This document shows, piece by piece, positions 50,600 through 60,233 of a DNA stretch of 64,000 nucleotides (its first letter is position 1; every line of letters starts with the position of its first letter). A program made the position numbers and the translations under genes. The stretch comes from Desulfospira sp963664655 (GTDB lineage: Bacteria > Desulfobacterota > Desulfobacteria > Desulfobacterales > Desulfobacteraceae). Under the pieces are notes generated by a model that searched no databases, had not been told where the DNA came from, and saw only the letters and a program-made list of their open reading frames with translations. The stretch covers positions 4,030,001 to 4,094,000 of the forward strand of contig OY761554.1 in assembly GCA_963664655.2 (NCBI GenBank), read 5' to 3'.

Positions 50600-51748
50600 A
50601 TGCGTATCTTGATATTAGGGGGAGACGGTTATTTAGGCTGGCCGACTGCCATGAACTTAAGCCACCTGGGTCATGAGGTGGTTGTTGTGGATAATTACCT
50701 TAGACGGAATATCTGCCGGGAAGAAAATGTGGAAGCTTTGTTTGAGGTTCCTAATCTTATTGAGCGAGCTCAACTCTGGGAAAAACAATCTGGCCATTTT
50801 GTCAAGGTATTTATCGGAGATTTGACAGATTGGACTTTTGTCTCTACGGTTTTTCAGGAGTTCTGCCCTGATGCGGTTGTCCATTACGCCGAACAGCCGT
50901 CCGCACCTTATTCCATGCTTAACCGGGTTGCGGCCACAAAAACCATTGAGAACAATCTGCTGGTTACAGCCAATGTCATTTTTGCCGTTAATGAATTCGC
51001 CCCTGGCGCTCATATCGTGAAGCTGGGGACCATGGGGGAGTACGGTACCCCCAATATTGATATCGAAGAAGGCTGGATTGATATCCAGCATAAGGGCAAA
51101 CAGGATAAATTCCTTTTTCCCCGACAGTCGGGCAGCCTTTACCATACAACCAAAATTATGGATACAGATTTATTGTGGTTTTACGTCCGGATGTGGGACC
51201 TGAAAGTGACGGATCTTATGCAGGGGCCTGTTTACGGACTTGAAACCGACGAAAACAAAGGCATTGAAGCCCTGTTCCCGTTTTTTAATTATGATGAACT
51301 GTTTGGAACGGTGGTGAACCGGTTTATTGTCCAGGCTGTTATTGACTATCCTTTGACTGTATACGGGAAAGGCGGGCAGACACGAGGGTATCTGGATATC
51401 AGAGATACACTTCAATGTGTCAGGCTTGCCATTGAGAATCCACCTGAACAAGCAGAACTTAGAATATTTAATCAGTTTGTGGAGACTTTTTCTGTCAACC
51501 AACTGGCCGAAAAAGTTCAGGCCGTGGGCCGCCAGTTTAAGCTGGACGTAAAAATAAAGTCTCTGCCCAATCCTAGAAAAGAGGCTGAGGATCACTATTA
51601 CAACCCGGCCCATACCGGGTTGCTCGATCTGGGACTTAAACCCCATTATCTGACAGACGATGTCCTGGCCGGAATGATTGAGACAGTCCTAAAGTATAAG
51701 GATAAAGTCAAAAAAGAGGCTGTTTTCAGGGGGGTGAAATGGAAATGA
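50600..51748 (+). CDS. UDP-sulfoquinovose synthase homologue (SQD1/SqdB/Agl3 type)
   Basis: 382 aa. GGDGYLGWPTAMNLSHLGHE, then FIGDLTDWTFVSTVFQEFCP, HYAEQPSAPYSM, VKLGTMGEYGTPNIDIEEG and LYHTTKIMDT (YxxxK) follow the SQD1 pattern closely, including the T-x-G-E-Y-G-T-P-N-I-D signature. SQD1 adds sulfite to UDP-glucose to make UDP-sulfoquinovose. It overlaps the next epimerase by 10 bp. In this locus it would feed a glycan rather than sulfolipid. The exact reaction is inferred. Confidence 0.88.
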   Translation: MRILILGGDGYLGWPTAMNLSHLGHEVVVVDNYLRRNICREENVEALFEVPNLIERAQLWEKQSGHFVKVFIGDLTDWTFVSTVFQEFCPDAVVHYAEQPSAPYSMLNRVAATKTIENNLLVTANVIFAVNEFAPGAHIVKLGTMGEYGTPNIDIEEGWIDIQHKGKQDKFLFPRQSGSLYHTTKIMDTDLLWFYVRMWDLKVTDLMQGPVYGLETDENKGIEALFPFFNYDELFGTVVNRFIVQAVIDYPLTVYGKGGQTRGYLDIRDTLQCVRLAIENPPEQAELRIFNQFVETFSVNQLAEKVQAVGRQFKLDVKIKSLPNPRKEAEDHYYNPAHTGLLDLGLKPHYLTDDVLAGMIETVLKYKDKVKKEAVFRGVKWK

Positions 51749-52764
51749 AAACAGATAGCAATCAACCCTTAAAATGGCTGATTACAGGCGGGTGCGGGTT
51801 TATTGGGACCAGCCTTATTCGAAATCTTGCTATAGAAAATAAACATTTCATAAGGGTTTTGGACAATCTTACTGTTGGAACTGAAGCCGATCTGGCTAAA
51901 GTTTGCCAGTTCAGCCATATTGGGAATTGCAAAGATTTATCTTCAGACAAGATAACCGTTCCCGGATGTGAGCTGGTGGTTGGCGATATCAGGGATGCAA
52001 CCGTCTGCCGGCACTGTTCACGCGGCATGGATGTGATCGTTCATCTGGCCGCCAATACAGGGGTGGGGCCTTCAGTTGAAAATCCTGAACTGGATATGAA
52101 GATTAATGTGGGCGGGACGTTTAATATGCTTGAATCTGCCAGGAGCAACCATGTAAAACGGTTTATTTTTGCTTCGTCGGGAGCGCCGGCAGGAGAGTGT
52201 GAACCGCCGATTCACGAAGAGCTGCCCCCCCATCCGGTTTCACCTTACGGGGCAAGCAAGCTGGCCGGTGAAGGGTATTGTTCAGCCTATTATCGAACTT
52301 TTGGTGTCGAAACGATTGCTCTGAGATTTGGAAACGTTTACGGACCGGGATCCGGGCACAAAAGCAGTGTGGTGGCCAAATTTATCAAAAAGGCCATGGC
52401 GGGTGAACCCCTGGAAATCTATGGTGACGGAACCCAGACCAGGGATTTTATTTTTATTGAAGATCTTGTTAAGGCTATCCGTCTTTCACAAAGCACAGAT
52501 GGTGTTGGTGGAGAAATCTTTCAGATCGCTACCAATAAGGAAACAACCGTAACTGAGATGACAAATTTATTGATTCCAGCTCTTGAGAAGTATGGTATCA
52601 ATAATGCCAGTCTGATTAACGGTGAAAATAGGCTTGGAGATGTTATGCGCAATTATTCAGATATATCTAAGGCAAAAAGGATGCTTGGATGGATTTCTAA
52701 AACAGATCTTGCTCAGGGCCTGGATACAACGGTTTCTTATTTCATTGACCAAAAGGATGAATAA
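51739..52764 (+). CDS. NAD-dependent sugar epimerase (GalE-like)
   Basis: 341 aa. ITGGCGFIGTSLIRNLA, HLAANTGVGPSVENPELDM, FASSGAPAGECEPP and SPYGASKLAGEGYCSAYYRT (catalytic YxxxK) with DGTQTRDFIFIEDLVKAI. This is an extended short-chain dehydrogenase of the UDP-glucose or UDP-HexNAc 4-epimerase type. The insertion CQFSHIGNCKDLSSDKI carries two cysteines plus a later CRHC, an unusual cysteine-rich loop for the family. Substrate unknown. Confidence 0.88.
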   Translation: MEMKTDSNQPLKWLITGGCGFIGTSLIRNLAIENKHFIRVLDNLTVGTEADLAKVCQFSHIGNCKDLSSDKITVPGCELVVGDIRDATVCRHCSRGMDVIVHLAANTGVGPSVENPELDMKINVGGTFNMLESARSNHVKRFIFASSGAPAGECEPPIHEELPPHPVSPYGASKLAGEGYCSAYYRTFGVETIALRFGNVYGPGSGHKSSVVAKFIKKAMAGEPLEIYGDGTQTRDFIFIEDLVKAIRLSQSTDGVGGEIFQIATNKETTVTEMTNLLIPALEKYGINNASLINGENRLGDVMRNYSDISKAKRMLGWISKTDLAQGLDTTVSYFIDQKDE

Positions 52765-52767
52765 TTA

Positions 52768-53874
52768 ATGCCCGAAATGTTTGAAATAGAAAAACAAGAT
52801 TACGAAAAATTATTCGAATTTTTAGCTGTTCATTGGAAAAATGACAAAGCCTATTGGGGAAACAGGCTTAAATTTATCTGGGACGAAAATCCGGCATTTA
52901 ATAGTGAGTCAAAACGGGGAATAATCGCAAAAGAAAATAATCAAATTGTTGGATTTATAGGAAAATTTCCTGCATTATTCCAGATCAATTATGAAGCCAC
53001 GGTGTCTTCAAACGGAATAGGATTGGTTGTAGATCCTAAATACAGAGGCGCTGGGCTCGGTAAGAAACTGAAACAGGCTCATCATGATCTTTCGCAAAGC
53101 ACTCTAACCTTTGCAACTACACCTAATAAAATATCAGTAAAAATAAATAAAGCCTTGGGGTTTAATCTTTTACCAACGGGCATTGGAGAGTTAAATGAAT
53201 TTTCTATTGTTCCAATACGGAAAAACAAAAGTGCATTATTTTTATTGTGGATGTTTAGATTATCAAAATCATTAAAAGCGCTGCCAAATGTTTATGCTAT
53301 CCCTCAATTATATTTAACTAATATATTGAATAATGTTTTAAAAAAACAAAGCAGCACCAGTGAAATAAAAGATATAGACATTGCAGGCCCTGAATTTGAT
53401 TCGCTTTGGGAGAACACATCAAAAACATATGCTAATACCAACATTAGAAATTCCAAAACGTTAAACTGGTATCTTAACTCACCTGTGAAGCCGGATATAA
53501 AGTTGTATGCAAAATATAGAGAAGATCAAGTAACAGGATACATACTGATTCGATTTGCAGAATTTAAAAAAATAAAAATAGCACTTTCCCTTGATCTTTG
53601 GGTGAAAGAAAAGGAAAAGACAGAAACTGTATTTGACCTGATAGCTTTTTCGGCTTTGCAGGCAGAAAAAAATAAGTGCAATCTTATGGCCGTTCCTCAC
53701 TTCTCTGTGAAAGAATCCAGTTTATTGAATGACCTTGGATTAGTTAAATTGTTCGGAACCCATCGTAACGATTTATATTGGATGCCGGATGATGTCAAAA
53801 AAAACATTAATACAGAAAATTCCTATTTTACGTATACTCAGGGCGACAGATTTTTTGCAAAAGAGGTTTTATAA
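52768..53874 (+). CDS. GNAT-family N-acetyltransferase (two-domain)
   Basis: 368 aa. The N-terminal half has IIAKENNQIVGFIGKFPALF and IGLVVDPKYRGAGLGKKLKQ, the acetyl-CoA loop R-G-x-G-x-G/K. The C-terminal half, with KYREDQVTGYILIRFAEFKK, looks like a second, degenerate GNAT fold. It is probably an amino-sugar acyltransferase of the polysaccharide locus, which is inference. It begins 3 bp after the epimerase gene. Confidence 0.8.
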   Translation: MPEMFEIEKQDYEKLFEFLAVHWKNDKAYWGNRLKFIWDENPAFNSESKRGIIAKENNQIVGFIGKFPALFQINYEATVSSNGIGLVVDPKYRGAGLGKKLKQAHHDLSQSTLTFATTPNKISVKINKALGFNLLPTGIGELNEFSIVPIRKNKSALFLLWMFRLSKSLKALPNVYAIPQLYLTNILNNVLKKQSSTSEIKDIDIAGPEFDSLWENTSKTYANTNIRNSKTLNWYLNSPVKPDIKLYAKYREDQVTGYILIRFAEFKKIKIALSLDLWVKEKEKTETVFDLIAFSALQAEKNKCNLMAVPHFSVKESSLLNDLGLVKLFGTHRNDLYWMPDDVKKNINTENSYFTYTQGDRFFAKEVL

Positions 53875-53889
53875 AGGAAAGCGTGGATT

Positions 53890-54534
53890 ATGAACAGTAT
53901 CAGTGATGATTTTCAGGCAGGTTCAAACCTGAAATTAGGAAAGTTTGTAATCATTGAGAATGACGTTATTGTTGGAAATAACGTCAAAATAGGGCATAGG
54001 GTAACCTTGAAACCGGGAACCCGTATTAAGGATAACTCAATTATTGACGACCACTGTATAACGACTGGAGCCTGCTATATCGGTAGCAATGTAAATATTC
54101 GTACCGGTGCTATTATTTCTAAAGCAACAATTATTGAGGACAAGTGTTTTATAGGACCGGGTGTAATTACAAATCATACGAAGACAGTGACTCATGCCAG
54201 GGAAAATGCCCTTGTAGAGGAAAATCTATTAACTTATATTTCTTTTGCATCTATTGTTGGGTCTCAGGCTTCGATTCTTGCCGGGGTTTACATAGGGCCT
54301 CAAAGCATAATCGGCGGGGGAAGTGTAATCGTTAAGGATGTCGAAGGATACGGCGTGTTTGTCGGGACACCTTGCAAGAAAATTTCAGGTTTGCCTGGCG
54401 GATATTACGTGGAAGAGCCTGAGGATGTAGGGAAAATGTATGCTAACGGATCAATTTTAGAAAATCTACAAAGGTATATGCCCTTTCTAAATTCGAAAAA
54501 ACTTAAAATACTTCAAAATCATGCAGAAAATTGA
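53890..54534 (+). CDS. Hexapeptide-repeat acyltransferase (left-handed beta-helix)
   Basis: 214 aa with successive hexapeptide turns: LGKFVIIENDVIVGNNVKIG, LKPGTRIKDNSIIDDHCI, IRTGAIISKATIIEDKCFIG and ILAGVYIGPQSIIGGGSVIV. This is the LbH fold of sugar O- or N-acyltransferases such as WbpD/PglD relatives. A His in VITNHTKTVTH could be catalytic. It overlaps the deacetylase gene. Confidence 0.9.
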   Translation: MNSISDDFQAGSNLKLGKFVIIENDVIVGNNVKIGHRVTLKPGTRIKDNSIIDDHCITTGACYIGSNVNIRTGAIISKATIIEDKCFIGPGVITNHTKTVTHARENALVEENLLTYISFASIVGSQASILAGVYIGPQSIIGGGSVIVKDVEGYGVFVGTPCKKISGLPGGYYVEEPEDVGKMYANGSILENLQRYMPFLNSKKLKILQNHAEN

Positions 54535-55315
54535 AAGAAAAATTAATTCGTGCCTAAGCTGGCTTTATCGTAATATCAATAAAAAATATGAATTTAAAAA
54601 TGGTGTTGGATATCTTACAATCTATCATGATTATGAGGGTGAATATGCAAGGCCCGGTCTAAAAGAGCTTTCCCGTTATTCTGTAACTAAAATTCTGGAC
54701 ATCCAGAAAAAATACAACATTTGTGCAACGTATAATGTTGTCGGAAAACTGTTTGACGATGAACCGGATATAATCAGAAGGCTGATTGATGAAGGGCATG
54801 ATATCGCCAGTCATTCTTACGGCCATCAGGTTATGACCGGGCTAAGCCGGTCAGAATTATACAAAGATATTCAAAATAGTATAGAGCTTTTTAAAAAATG
54901 GGATTTAAAGCTGGAAGGATTTCGATCTCCCCAGTCCAGGTGGAATTTCTCTTTAATGAAAGCTTTGGCAAAAAATGGTTTTAAATGGTCAGCTGAAGAT
55001 GAGAGCTTAAAAACCCCTTATGTTGTTTATAAAACGAGGCGAGAAAAAATATTCAGGTTTCCCATTGTAATGGATGATTGGGATTATATGCGTAAAAACA
55101 TAACCCCAGACCAGATGTACTCTCAGTTGATAGATAAAACCAAGCTTATAATTAACAATCAGTCATATGGTGCCATTGGATTTCACCCATGGGTTCAAGG
55201 TGAAAAAGAAGGGCGGTTAAAAGTTTTTGAAGATTTTATGAAATATATTTCAGAAAATGACCAAATCAGGATCCTGACATTTTCCCAAGCTTACACCGAG
55301 TTGTATTCAAACTGA
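54521..55315 (+). CDS. Polysaccharide deacetylase (NodB-type)
   Basis: 264 aa. YLTIYHDYEGEYARPG replaces the usual TFDD motif 1. GHDIASHSYGHQVMTGLSRS gives the metal-binding HSxxH, and LEGFRSPQSRWNFSLM motif 3. The end FHPWVQGEKEGRLKVF carries the late catalytic His. Predicted to remove N- or O-acetyl groups from the glycan or a precursor. It starts inside the end of the acyltransferase gene (14-bp overlap). Confidence 0.88.
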   Translation: MQKIERKINSCLSWLYRNINKKYEFKNGVGYLTIYHDYEGEYARPGLKELSRYSVTKILDIQKKYNICATYNVVGKLFDDEPDIIRRLIDEGHDIASHSYGHQVMTGLSRSELYKDIQNSIELFKKWDLKLEGFRSPQSRWNFSLMKALAKNGFKWSAEDESLKTPYVVYKTRREKIFRFPIVMDDWDYMRKNITPDQMYSQLIDKTKLIINNQSYGAIGFHPWVQGEKEGRLKVFEDFMKYISENDQIRILTFSQAYTELYSN

Positions 55316-55316
55316 C

Positions 55317-56780
55317 ATGAAAAAAGACAAAGGATTCATATATAACACTTTTGTTCTTGTTCTAGGGAACGGTGGGGCCCAGGCGATAAACATCCTAACC
55401 ATTCCCATTATTACCAGACTCTTTACTCCCGATAGTTTTGGACAACTAACCTTTTTAATCTCCATTACTACTGTCTTAATTGAAGTAGCTTGTCTCCGGT
55501 ACCAGATCGCCATTCTTCTGCCTAAAGATGAAGAGGAACCGATTCATATCTTTATTTTAAGCAGCCTTATCTGCGGTCTGTTTGCTTTATGCACAGGAGT
55601 AGTCGTTTTTTTAATATGTAAATTTCAACTGTTTGGCCTGGATGCTTCTTATGAGCGGCTGTTATGGTTCCTTCCTTTGATTGTTTTTTTTGGGGGGATT
55701 TATAAACCCTTGAATGTATTGTCCCTTAGGCAAAAACGATTTTTGGGTCTCAGCATATCAAGGGTGTCAGAAAGTATTGTTAATAAAGGAATTTCAATAA
55801 GTTGGGGGGGGCTTACCAAAGCCGGGGGGTTCGAGTTGATTTGTTCATTTCTTATTGGAAAGATTGCTTCTGTAATGTTCCTTTCCCATTTGGCATTAAA
55901 AAATGGCATCCTAACATCCGTACATAACATTTCATTAGAAACTTTGCGCAGAACTGCACGAAGGTACCGGGATTACGCCGTATATTCCTTTACGGCAGTC
56001 ATTGAAGCATTTTCAAACGAATTATTGCTTTTATTTTCAGGGCTTTTAATGGGTTCATCTGTTGTTGGTTTTATTGGACTAACAAAACGTGTTATCCAAC
56101 AGCCGTTAAACATTATTGGCGATGCTGTTTCCAGAAGTTTTTTTCAGAAAGTCAGCGAGCTGCACAGAGACGGGAACGATTACAGTTTTTTTTGTTTTGA
56201 GCTGTTTAGAAGTTTACTATCATTTTCATTAATACCCACCGTGCTTTTTGCCTGCATAGCCCCAGATGTATTTGAAATTGTTTTTGGGCCGCAATGGCGT
56301 GAAGCCGGTTATTATTATTCTATTCTATGTGCCTCTTTTCTATCAAGCTTCCTTTATCGACCTATTAGTATCATATTTGATGTACAGGAAAAACAGAAGC
56401 TAAGGTTCTGGTTAAATACAAGTCGCGTTGGATTAAATGCGTTTGTTTTTTATTTTAGTTTTTATTATGCAAAAAACATTACTGCAACATTGTTTTGCTT
56501 CTCTTTGGTAAACACAGTGTTTTTTTCTGGAATAATTCTTATTCTATTAAGCTTTGCTCATGTGAAAATAAAACAAATCCTTTTTTTCCTTTCAAAGCAA
56601 TTATCAGTATGTGTTCTTTTTGTTATTACCATACTGTTTACCAAAGCCTGTGAAGGGGTTTCAGTGTATTCAACTTTTATGCTTGCCAGCGTCCTAACCT
56701 TTGTCTATTTATTGACACTGATTCTGTGTGAACCGAAATATAAATATTTTTTAATCCCTTTTTTGAGGAAAACCAGTTAA
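55317..56780 (+). CDS. Wzx-type polysaccharide flippase
   Basis: 487 aa, about twelve hydrophobic helices. It opens FVLVLGNGGAQAINILTIPI, TRLFTPDSFGQLTFLISITT, with the typical MATE/MurJ-like pattern (LRYQIAILLPKDEEE). It would flip lipid-linked repeat units across the inner membrane. The stop and the next ATG overlap (TAATG). Confidence 0.92.
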   Translation: MKKDKGFIYNTFVLVLGNGGAQAINILTIPIITRLFTPDSFGQLTFLISITTVLIEVACLRYQIAILLPKDEEEPIHIFILSSLICGLFALCTGVVVFLICKFQLFGLDASYERLLWFLPLIVFFGGIYKPLNVLSLRQKRFLGLSISRVSESIVNKGISISWGGLTKAGGFELICSFLIGKIASVMFLSHLALKNGILTSVHNISLETLRRTARRYRDYAVYSFTAVIEAFSNELLLLFSGLLMGSSVVGFIGLTKRVIQQPLNIIGDAVSRSFFQKVSELHRDGNDYSFFCFELFRSLLSFSLIPTVLFACIAPDVFEIVFGPQWREAGYYYSILCASFLSSFLYRPISIIFDVQEKQKLRFWLNTSRVGLNAFVFYFSFYYAKNITATLFCFSLVNTVFFSGIILILLSFAHVKIKQILFFLSKQLSVCVLFVITILFTKACEGVSVYSTFMLASVLTFVYLLTLILCEPKYKYFLIPFLRKTS

Positions 56781-58045
56781 TGGAAATTATAATTTTTTGT
56801 GTGGTAGCGCTCAGCTTTTTTATTTCCTTTTTTTCCCCCAGGATTGTCCTATTAGTTTCAATCGCAGTGTTTCCTTTTTATAAAATTCTGGGGACATTCT
56901 CAATTTCAGAGGCAGAGATATCTATTTTCGATGGCCTGATCATGGTTTTATTCATTGCAACGTTGATGAAATTACCGATAATGCTTAAGCGGGTAAAAAT
57001 TATTCGTCTTGATTTTGTAATGGTCTTTTGGGTGATTATCAATCTGTTTTCTTTCCTTTTTTACAGGGATGATTTGATTTATGGGTTGAACATATTCCGA
57101 AATTTTGTGGCCATACCAACAGCTTTGTATTTTCTGATCCGATTTTATGTAACCGACATAAAGACAATGAACTGGCTTTTATGGGTTATTATTATTTCGA
57201 CATCCATCATGAGCGTTATGGGCTGCGTGGAATTCCTGCATACCCATTTGAGGATTAGCAGTACACTGGATGCCGGGCATGCCGGCAGTGTTGTTATGAC
57301 CATCGGCATGTTCTCCGGGGTTTATTTATTTGCCCGTGAGAGCCGTATTAGAATAAGGTCTGTCCTGCTACTTTCAATTTTTTTGAATTTTGTGGGTGTA
57401 GTGCTGGGTTTAGGCAGAATTATGATCCCAGCTATTATAGTGCTTCCGTTTGTTATTTTATTTATCAAAAAAAGTTCCCCCTCAATGCTGCCCCTTTTTA
57501 TGGCTTTCTTTTTGTTAGCAGGATTTGCCGCACCGCTTAAAGTTAAAATATATGACGAAGGTATCAAAGCCTTTCAAAAGCAGCAGCGGCAAGGGATTGA
57601 TCCTAGGCAGATAGATAGGGTAACCGACATGGGGCAAACCAAAGCCGCCCTTGGGGTACGGACACTTCCGTATTATAAATCCATTGATTTCATAGTTGAA
57701 CGGCCCATTTTGGGCTACGGCTACAGTATCCATAAATATCTGAAGGAGCATAAAGGTTTTCCCCTTGCCCATTCTCACAATGTTGGATTGGACATCCTTT
57801 TGCGGACAGGTTTTATCGGTTTCATATATTTTGTATGTTTAATGTTGGTTTTTACAAGATATGTTTCGGATCAAACCTCTTTATCGGGGAAAAGTTCTGA
57901 TTCATCAATGATCTTTATCAGCCTTGTTTTTATTATTCTTGCCAACAGCTTTGCCAACAGTATGCCCAATCTCGCCATTTGTTGCGGCTTTTGGCTTAGT
58001 ATAGCATTGGCTGTAACGGCTAAAACAATATTATCCGACAAATAA
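56780..58045 (+). CDS. O-antigen ligase/polymerase family (Wzy/WaaL-like)
   Basis: 421 aa with 10-12 membrane helices. The large periplasmic loop contains KSIDFIVERPILGYGYSIHK and PLAHSHNVGLDILLRTGFIG, the Wzy_C signature (AHSHNxxLxxLLxxGxxG). As it follows wzx, a repeat-unit polymerase is likely; ligase is the alternative. Confidence 0.88.
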   Translation: MEIIIFCVVALSFFISFFSPRIVLLVSIAVFPFYKILGTFSISEAEISIFDGLIMVLFIATLMKLPIMLKRVKIIRLDFVMVFWVIINLFSFLFYRDDLIYGLNIFRNFVAIPTALYFLIRFYVTDIKTMNWLLWVIIISTSIMSVMGCVEFLHTHLRISSTLDAGHAGSVVMTIGMFSGVYLFARESRIRIRSVLLLSIFLNFVGVVLGLGRIMIPAIIVLPFVILFIKKSSPSMLPLFMAFFLLAGFAAPLKVKIYDEGIKAFQKQQRQGIDPRQIDRVTDMGQTKAALGVRTLPYYKSIDFIVERPILGYGYSIHKYLKEHKGFPLAHSHNVGLDILLRTGFIGFIYFVCLMLVFTRYVSDQTSLSGKSSDSSMIFISLVFIILANSFANSMPNLAICCGFWLSIALAVTAKTILSDK

Positions 58046-58080
58046 AATACAACGACTACACAAAGAGGGATTACGGAGTT

Positions 58081-59244
58081 TTGAAAGGTTTAAAAACATT
58101 TTGGTTAAACATAGGTGCACTGGATAAAGACCTTGATCTCACAGGACGGCAGCAGATACTCAAAGCCCTTTCATCAGAAGGCGTGGAAGTCCGGTCTACT
58201 TTCAATTACTTGGAAAAACATGATGCTTTGCTCGGAGGGATTGATAAAGTATTTTTATTTAAAATTGGAGGGATGTTCAGCAGTTTGATGCTTATCATAA
58301 AGCAGCAGCTGCTTTTAATGAGAAACCTTGATGTTGATTTTATTATCCTCAGGGAATGGAAGGTCCATGAAACCCTGCCACTGTTTTTTTGGTTGCGGTT
58401 TGTTCTAAAAAAGAAAAAGCCATATTTTATACTTGATTTGAGAACGGTCCCTGTTGATTTAAAAGGGACGCTTCGTCATAGGATAAATGTATTACGGTTT
58501 AAATCTTCAATCAGGATGGCTTTAGGTTTTTTGGACGGATTAACCGTCATATCTGAAAAGTTAAAACAGGATATAGTCCGGGATTACAATTGTTCAAAGG
58601 ATCAGGTTAGTGTATGGACAACAGGCGTTGATCCGAGTCATTTTGACCCTGCAACAGTGGGTGATATGAGAAAAACTTTGGGCATTGAGGATCGATTTGT
58701 TGTTATGTACCATGGCATTTTCTCTCCTTTCAGGGGGCTTCAGCAGGTCATCCGGGCCATTTCTTTGCTCAAAGATAACTATCCGGACCTTTTATTTATT
58801 CTTCTCGGGAAAGGAGAGGCTAAAGGGGAATTAGAATCTTTAGTCGTCGAACTTGGGTTGCATGATCACGTCCTTATTCACCCGCCTGTTAAATTTAAAG
58901 AGGTTCCTAAGTTTATCAATTCTGCTGACTGTGGTATTCTTCCCTTCCCTGACCGGGAATGGTGGAACACCAGCGGGCCATTAAAGCTTAATGAGTATCT
59001 GGCAATTGGAAAACCAGTTGTTTTGACGGAAATCGCTGCCCACAAGGCTGTTTTTGATAATGAACCATTCGGTTTTTATTCAAAAAATGAGGATCCCGTC
59101 AATTTAGCAGGTGCAATCGAAGCTGTTCGCAATGTGGAGGATCGAGAGACGTTAAATAAAAAGGCAAGGGAATTTGCCTTGAAAAGGCTTACCTGGGAAA
59201 AACAGGCTCAGAACATCACTTCTTTTTTTTCCAGTTTTCTTTGA
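58081..59244 (+). CDS. GT4-family glycosyltransferase
   Basis: 387 aa from TTG 58081. The C-terminal Rossmann lobe has VVMYHGIFSPFRGLQQVIRA, LLGKGEAKGELESLVVELG and HPPVKFKEVPKFINSADCGI, with WNTSGPLKLNEYLAIGKPVV supplying the EX7E-like region. The N-lobe includes ILREWKVHETLPLFFW. It is the only clear glycosyltransferase in this half of the locus. Donor unknown. Confidence 0.88.
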   Translation: MKGLKTFWLNIGALDKDLDLTGRQQILKALSSEGVEVRSTFNYLEKHDALLGGIDKVFLFKIGGMFSSLMLIIKQQLLLMRNLDVDFIILREWKVHETLPLFFWLRFVLKKKKPYFILDLRTVPVDLKGTLRHRINVLRFKSSIRMALGFLDGLTVISEKLKQDIVRDYNCSKDQVSVWTTGVDPSHFDPATVGDMRKTLGIEDRFVVMYHGIFSPFRGLQQVIRAISLLKDNYPDLLFILLGKGEAKGELESLVVELGLHDHVLIHPPVKFKEVPKFINSADCGILPFPDREWWNTSGPLKLNEYLAIGKPVVLTEIAAHKAVFDNEPFGFYSKNEDPVNLAGAIEAVRNVEDRETLNKKAREFALKRLTWEKQAQNITSFFSSFL

Positions 59245-59321
59245 TAGTGGTCGGAATCAATAAAAAGGAGGCGAACACAAGAAGACATCACTATGGAATT
59301 ATTTTTTAAGGAAAACCAAAT

Positions 59322-60230
59322 ATGAAAGCTGTTATGAGCAATCAACAAATTCCGGTCTTACAGAAAATTAGAGCGGGATGGGACACTTTCAAAGCGCATC
59401 AGTCAGGCGTACTAGGAAATGTTGATTCTGTGATCAGGGATCATAAGATTTTATGTGAGATTATAGAGCAATACATTGAAAAATCGGTTGATAAAATTTC
59501 TGTGCTTGACTTGGGGTGCGGCCAGCGTGCCACACAGACAGCTCTATTTAGTGCTGATGGTGCCAGCGTCACTGGAGTTGATTACGAGATACCAACCTAT
59601 AAAATGGGCATAAAAACTTTTTTTAAAGCTGCCCAAAGACATGGTTTTGAAAGGGCCATTAAAGCCTTTATAAGGCATATGTTACTGGATAAAAAATTTT
59701 TTAATGACTTAGCTTCCAGTTATGGAAAAGAAATTGACTTGGCAAAACTTGATACAAGAGTCATGGATGCTTCTGATTTAAAATTTGAGGATAAGTCATT
59801 TGATTTTATTTATTCGGCCTGGGTGTTTGAACATGTTGAAAATGTGTCAAGAGCTATATGTGAAATCAATCGCATTCTCAAAGGTGGCGGTGTAGCGTGG
59901 ATAGGTGTCCATTTATTTCCCAGCTTATCGGGAGGGCATAACTTTGCATGGGCTAGACCGGATGAAGCACCTTCAAAAAATGTCCCGCCATGGGATCATC
60001 TTTTAGATGTCACTTCGCCTGTAAACACTTATTTGAATAAATTACGTTTGGAAGACTATAGGTCTATTTTTTCAAAAGCAATTCAGGTGGCAGATGAACA
60101 ATTAACATTCGAAGGGAAACAACTGCTTACAGTCGAGTTAAAAGATAAATTAATTGGTAAAGGCTATTCCTATAGTGACCTAACCACTCGCACAGTTGTT
60201 TTTCTTTGCCGAAAAAAGAAAGAGGGCTAA
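59322..60230 (+). CDS. SAM-dependent methyltransferase
   Basis: 302 aa. VLDLGCGQRATQTALFSADG is motif I, SVTGVDYEIPTYKMG follows, and SFDFIYSAWVFEHVENVSRA then EINRILKGGGVAWIGVHLFP are later motifs of class I methyltransferases. A ~50-residue insertion (KAAQRHGFERAIKAFIRHML) separates the early motifs. Probably a sugar methyltransferase of the locus; it follows the glycosyltransferase by 77 bp. Confidence 0.85.
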   Translation: MKAVMSNQQIPVLQKIRAGWDTFKAHQSGVLGNVDSVIRDHKILCEIIEQYIEKSVDKISVLDLGCGQRATQTALFSADGASVTGVDYEIPTYKMGIKTFFKAAQRHGFERAIKAFIRHMLLDKKFFNDLASSYGKEIDLAKLDTRVMDASDLKFEDKSFDFIYSAWVFEHVENVSRAICEINRILKGGGVAWIGVHLFPSLSGGHNFAWARPDEAPSKNVPPWDHLLDVTSPVNTYLNKLRLEDYRSIFSKAIQVADEQLTFEGKQLLTVELKDKLIGKGYSYSDLTTRTVVFLCRKKKEG

Positions 60231-60233
60231 TCT

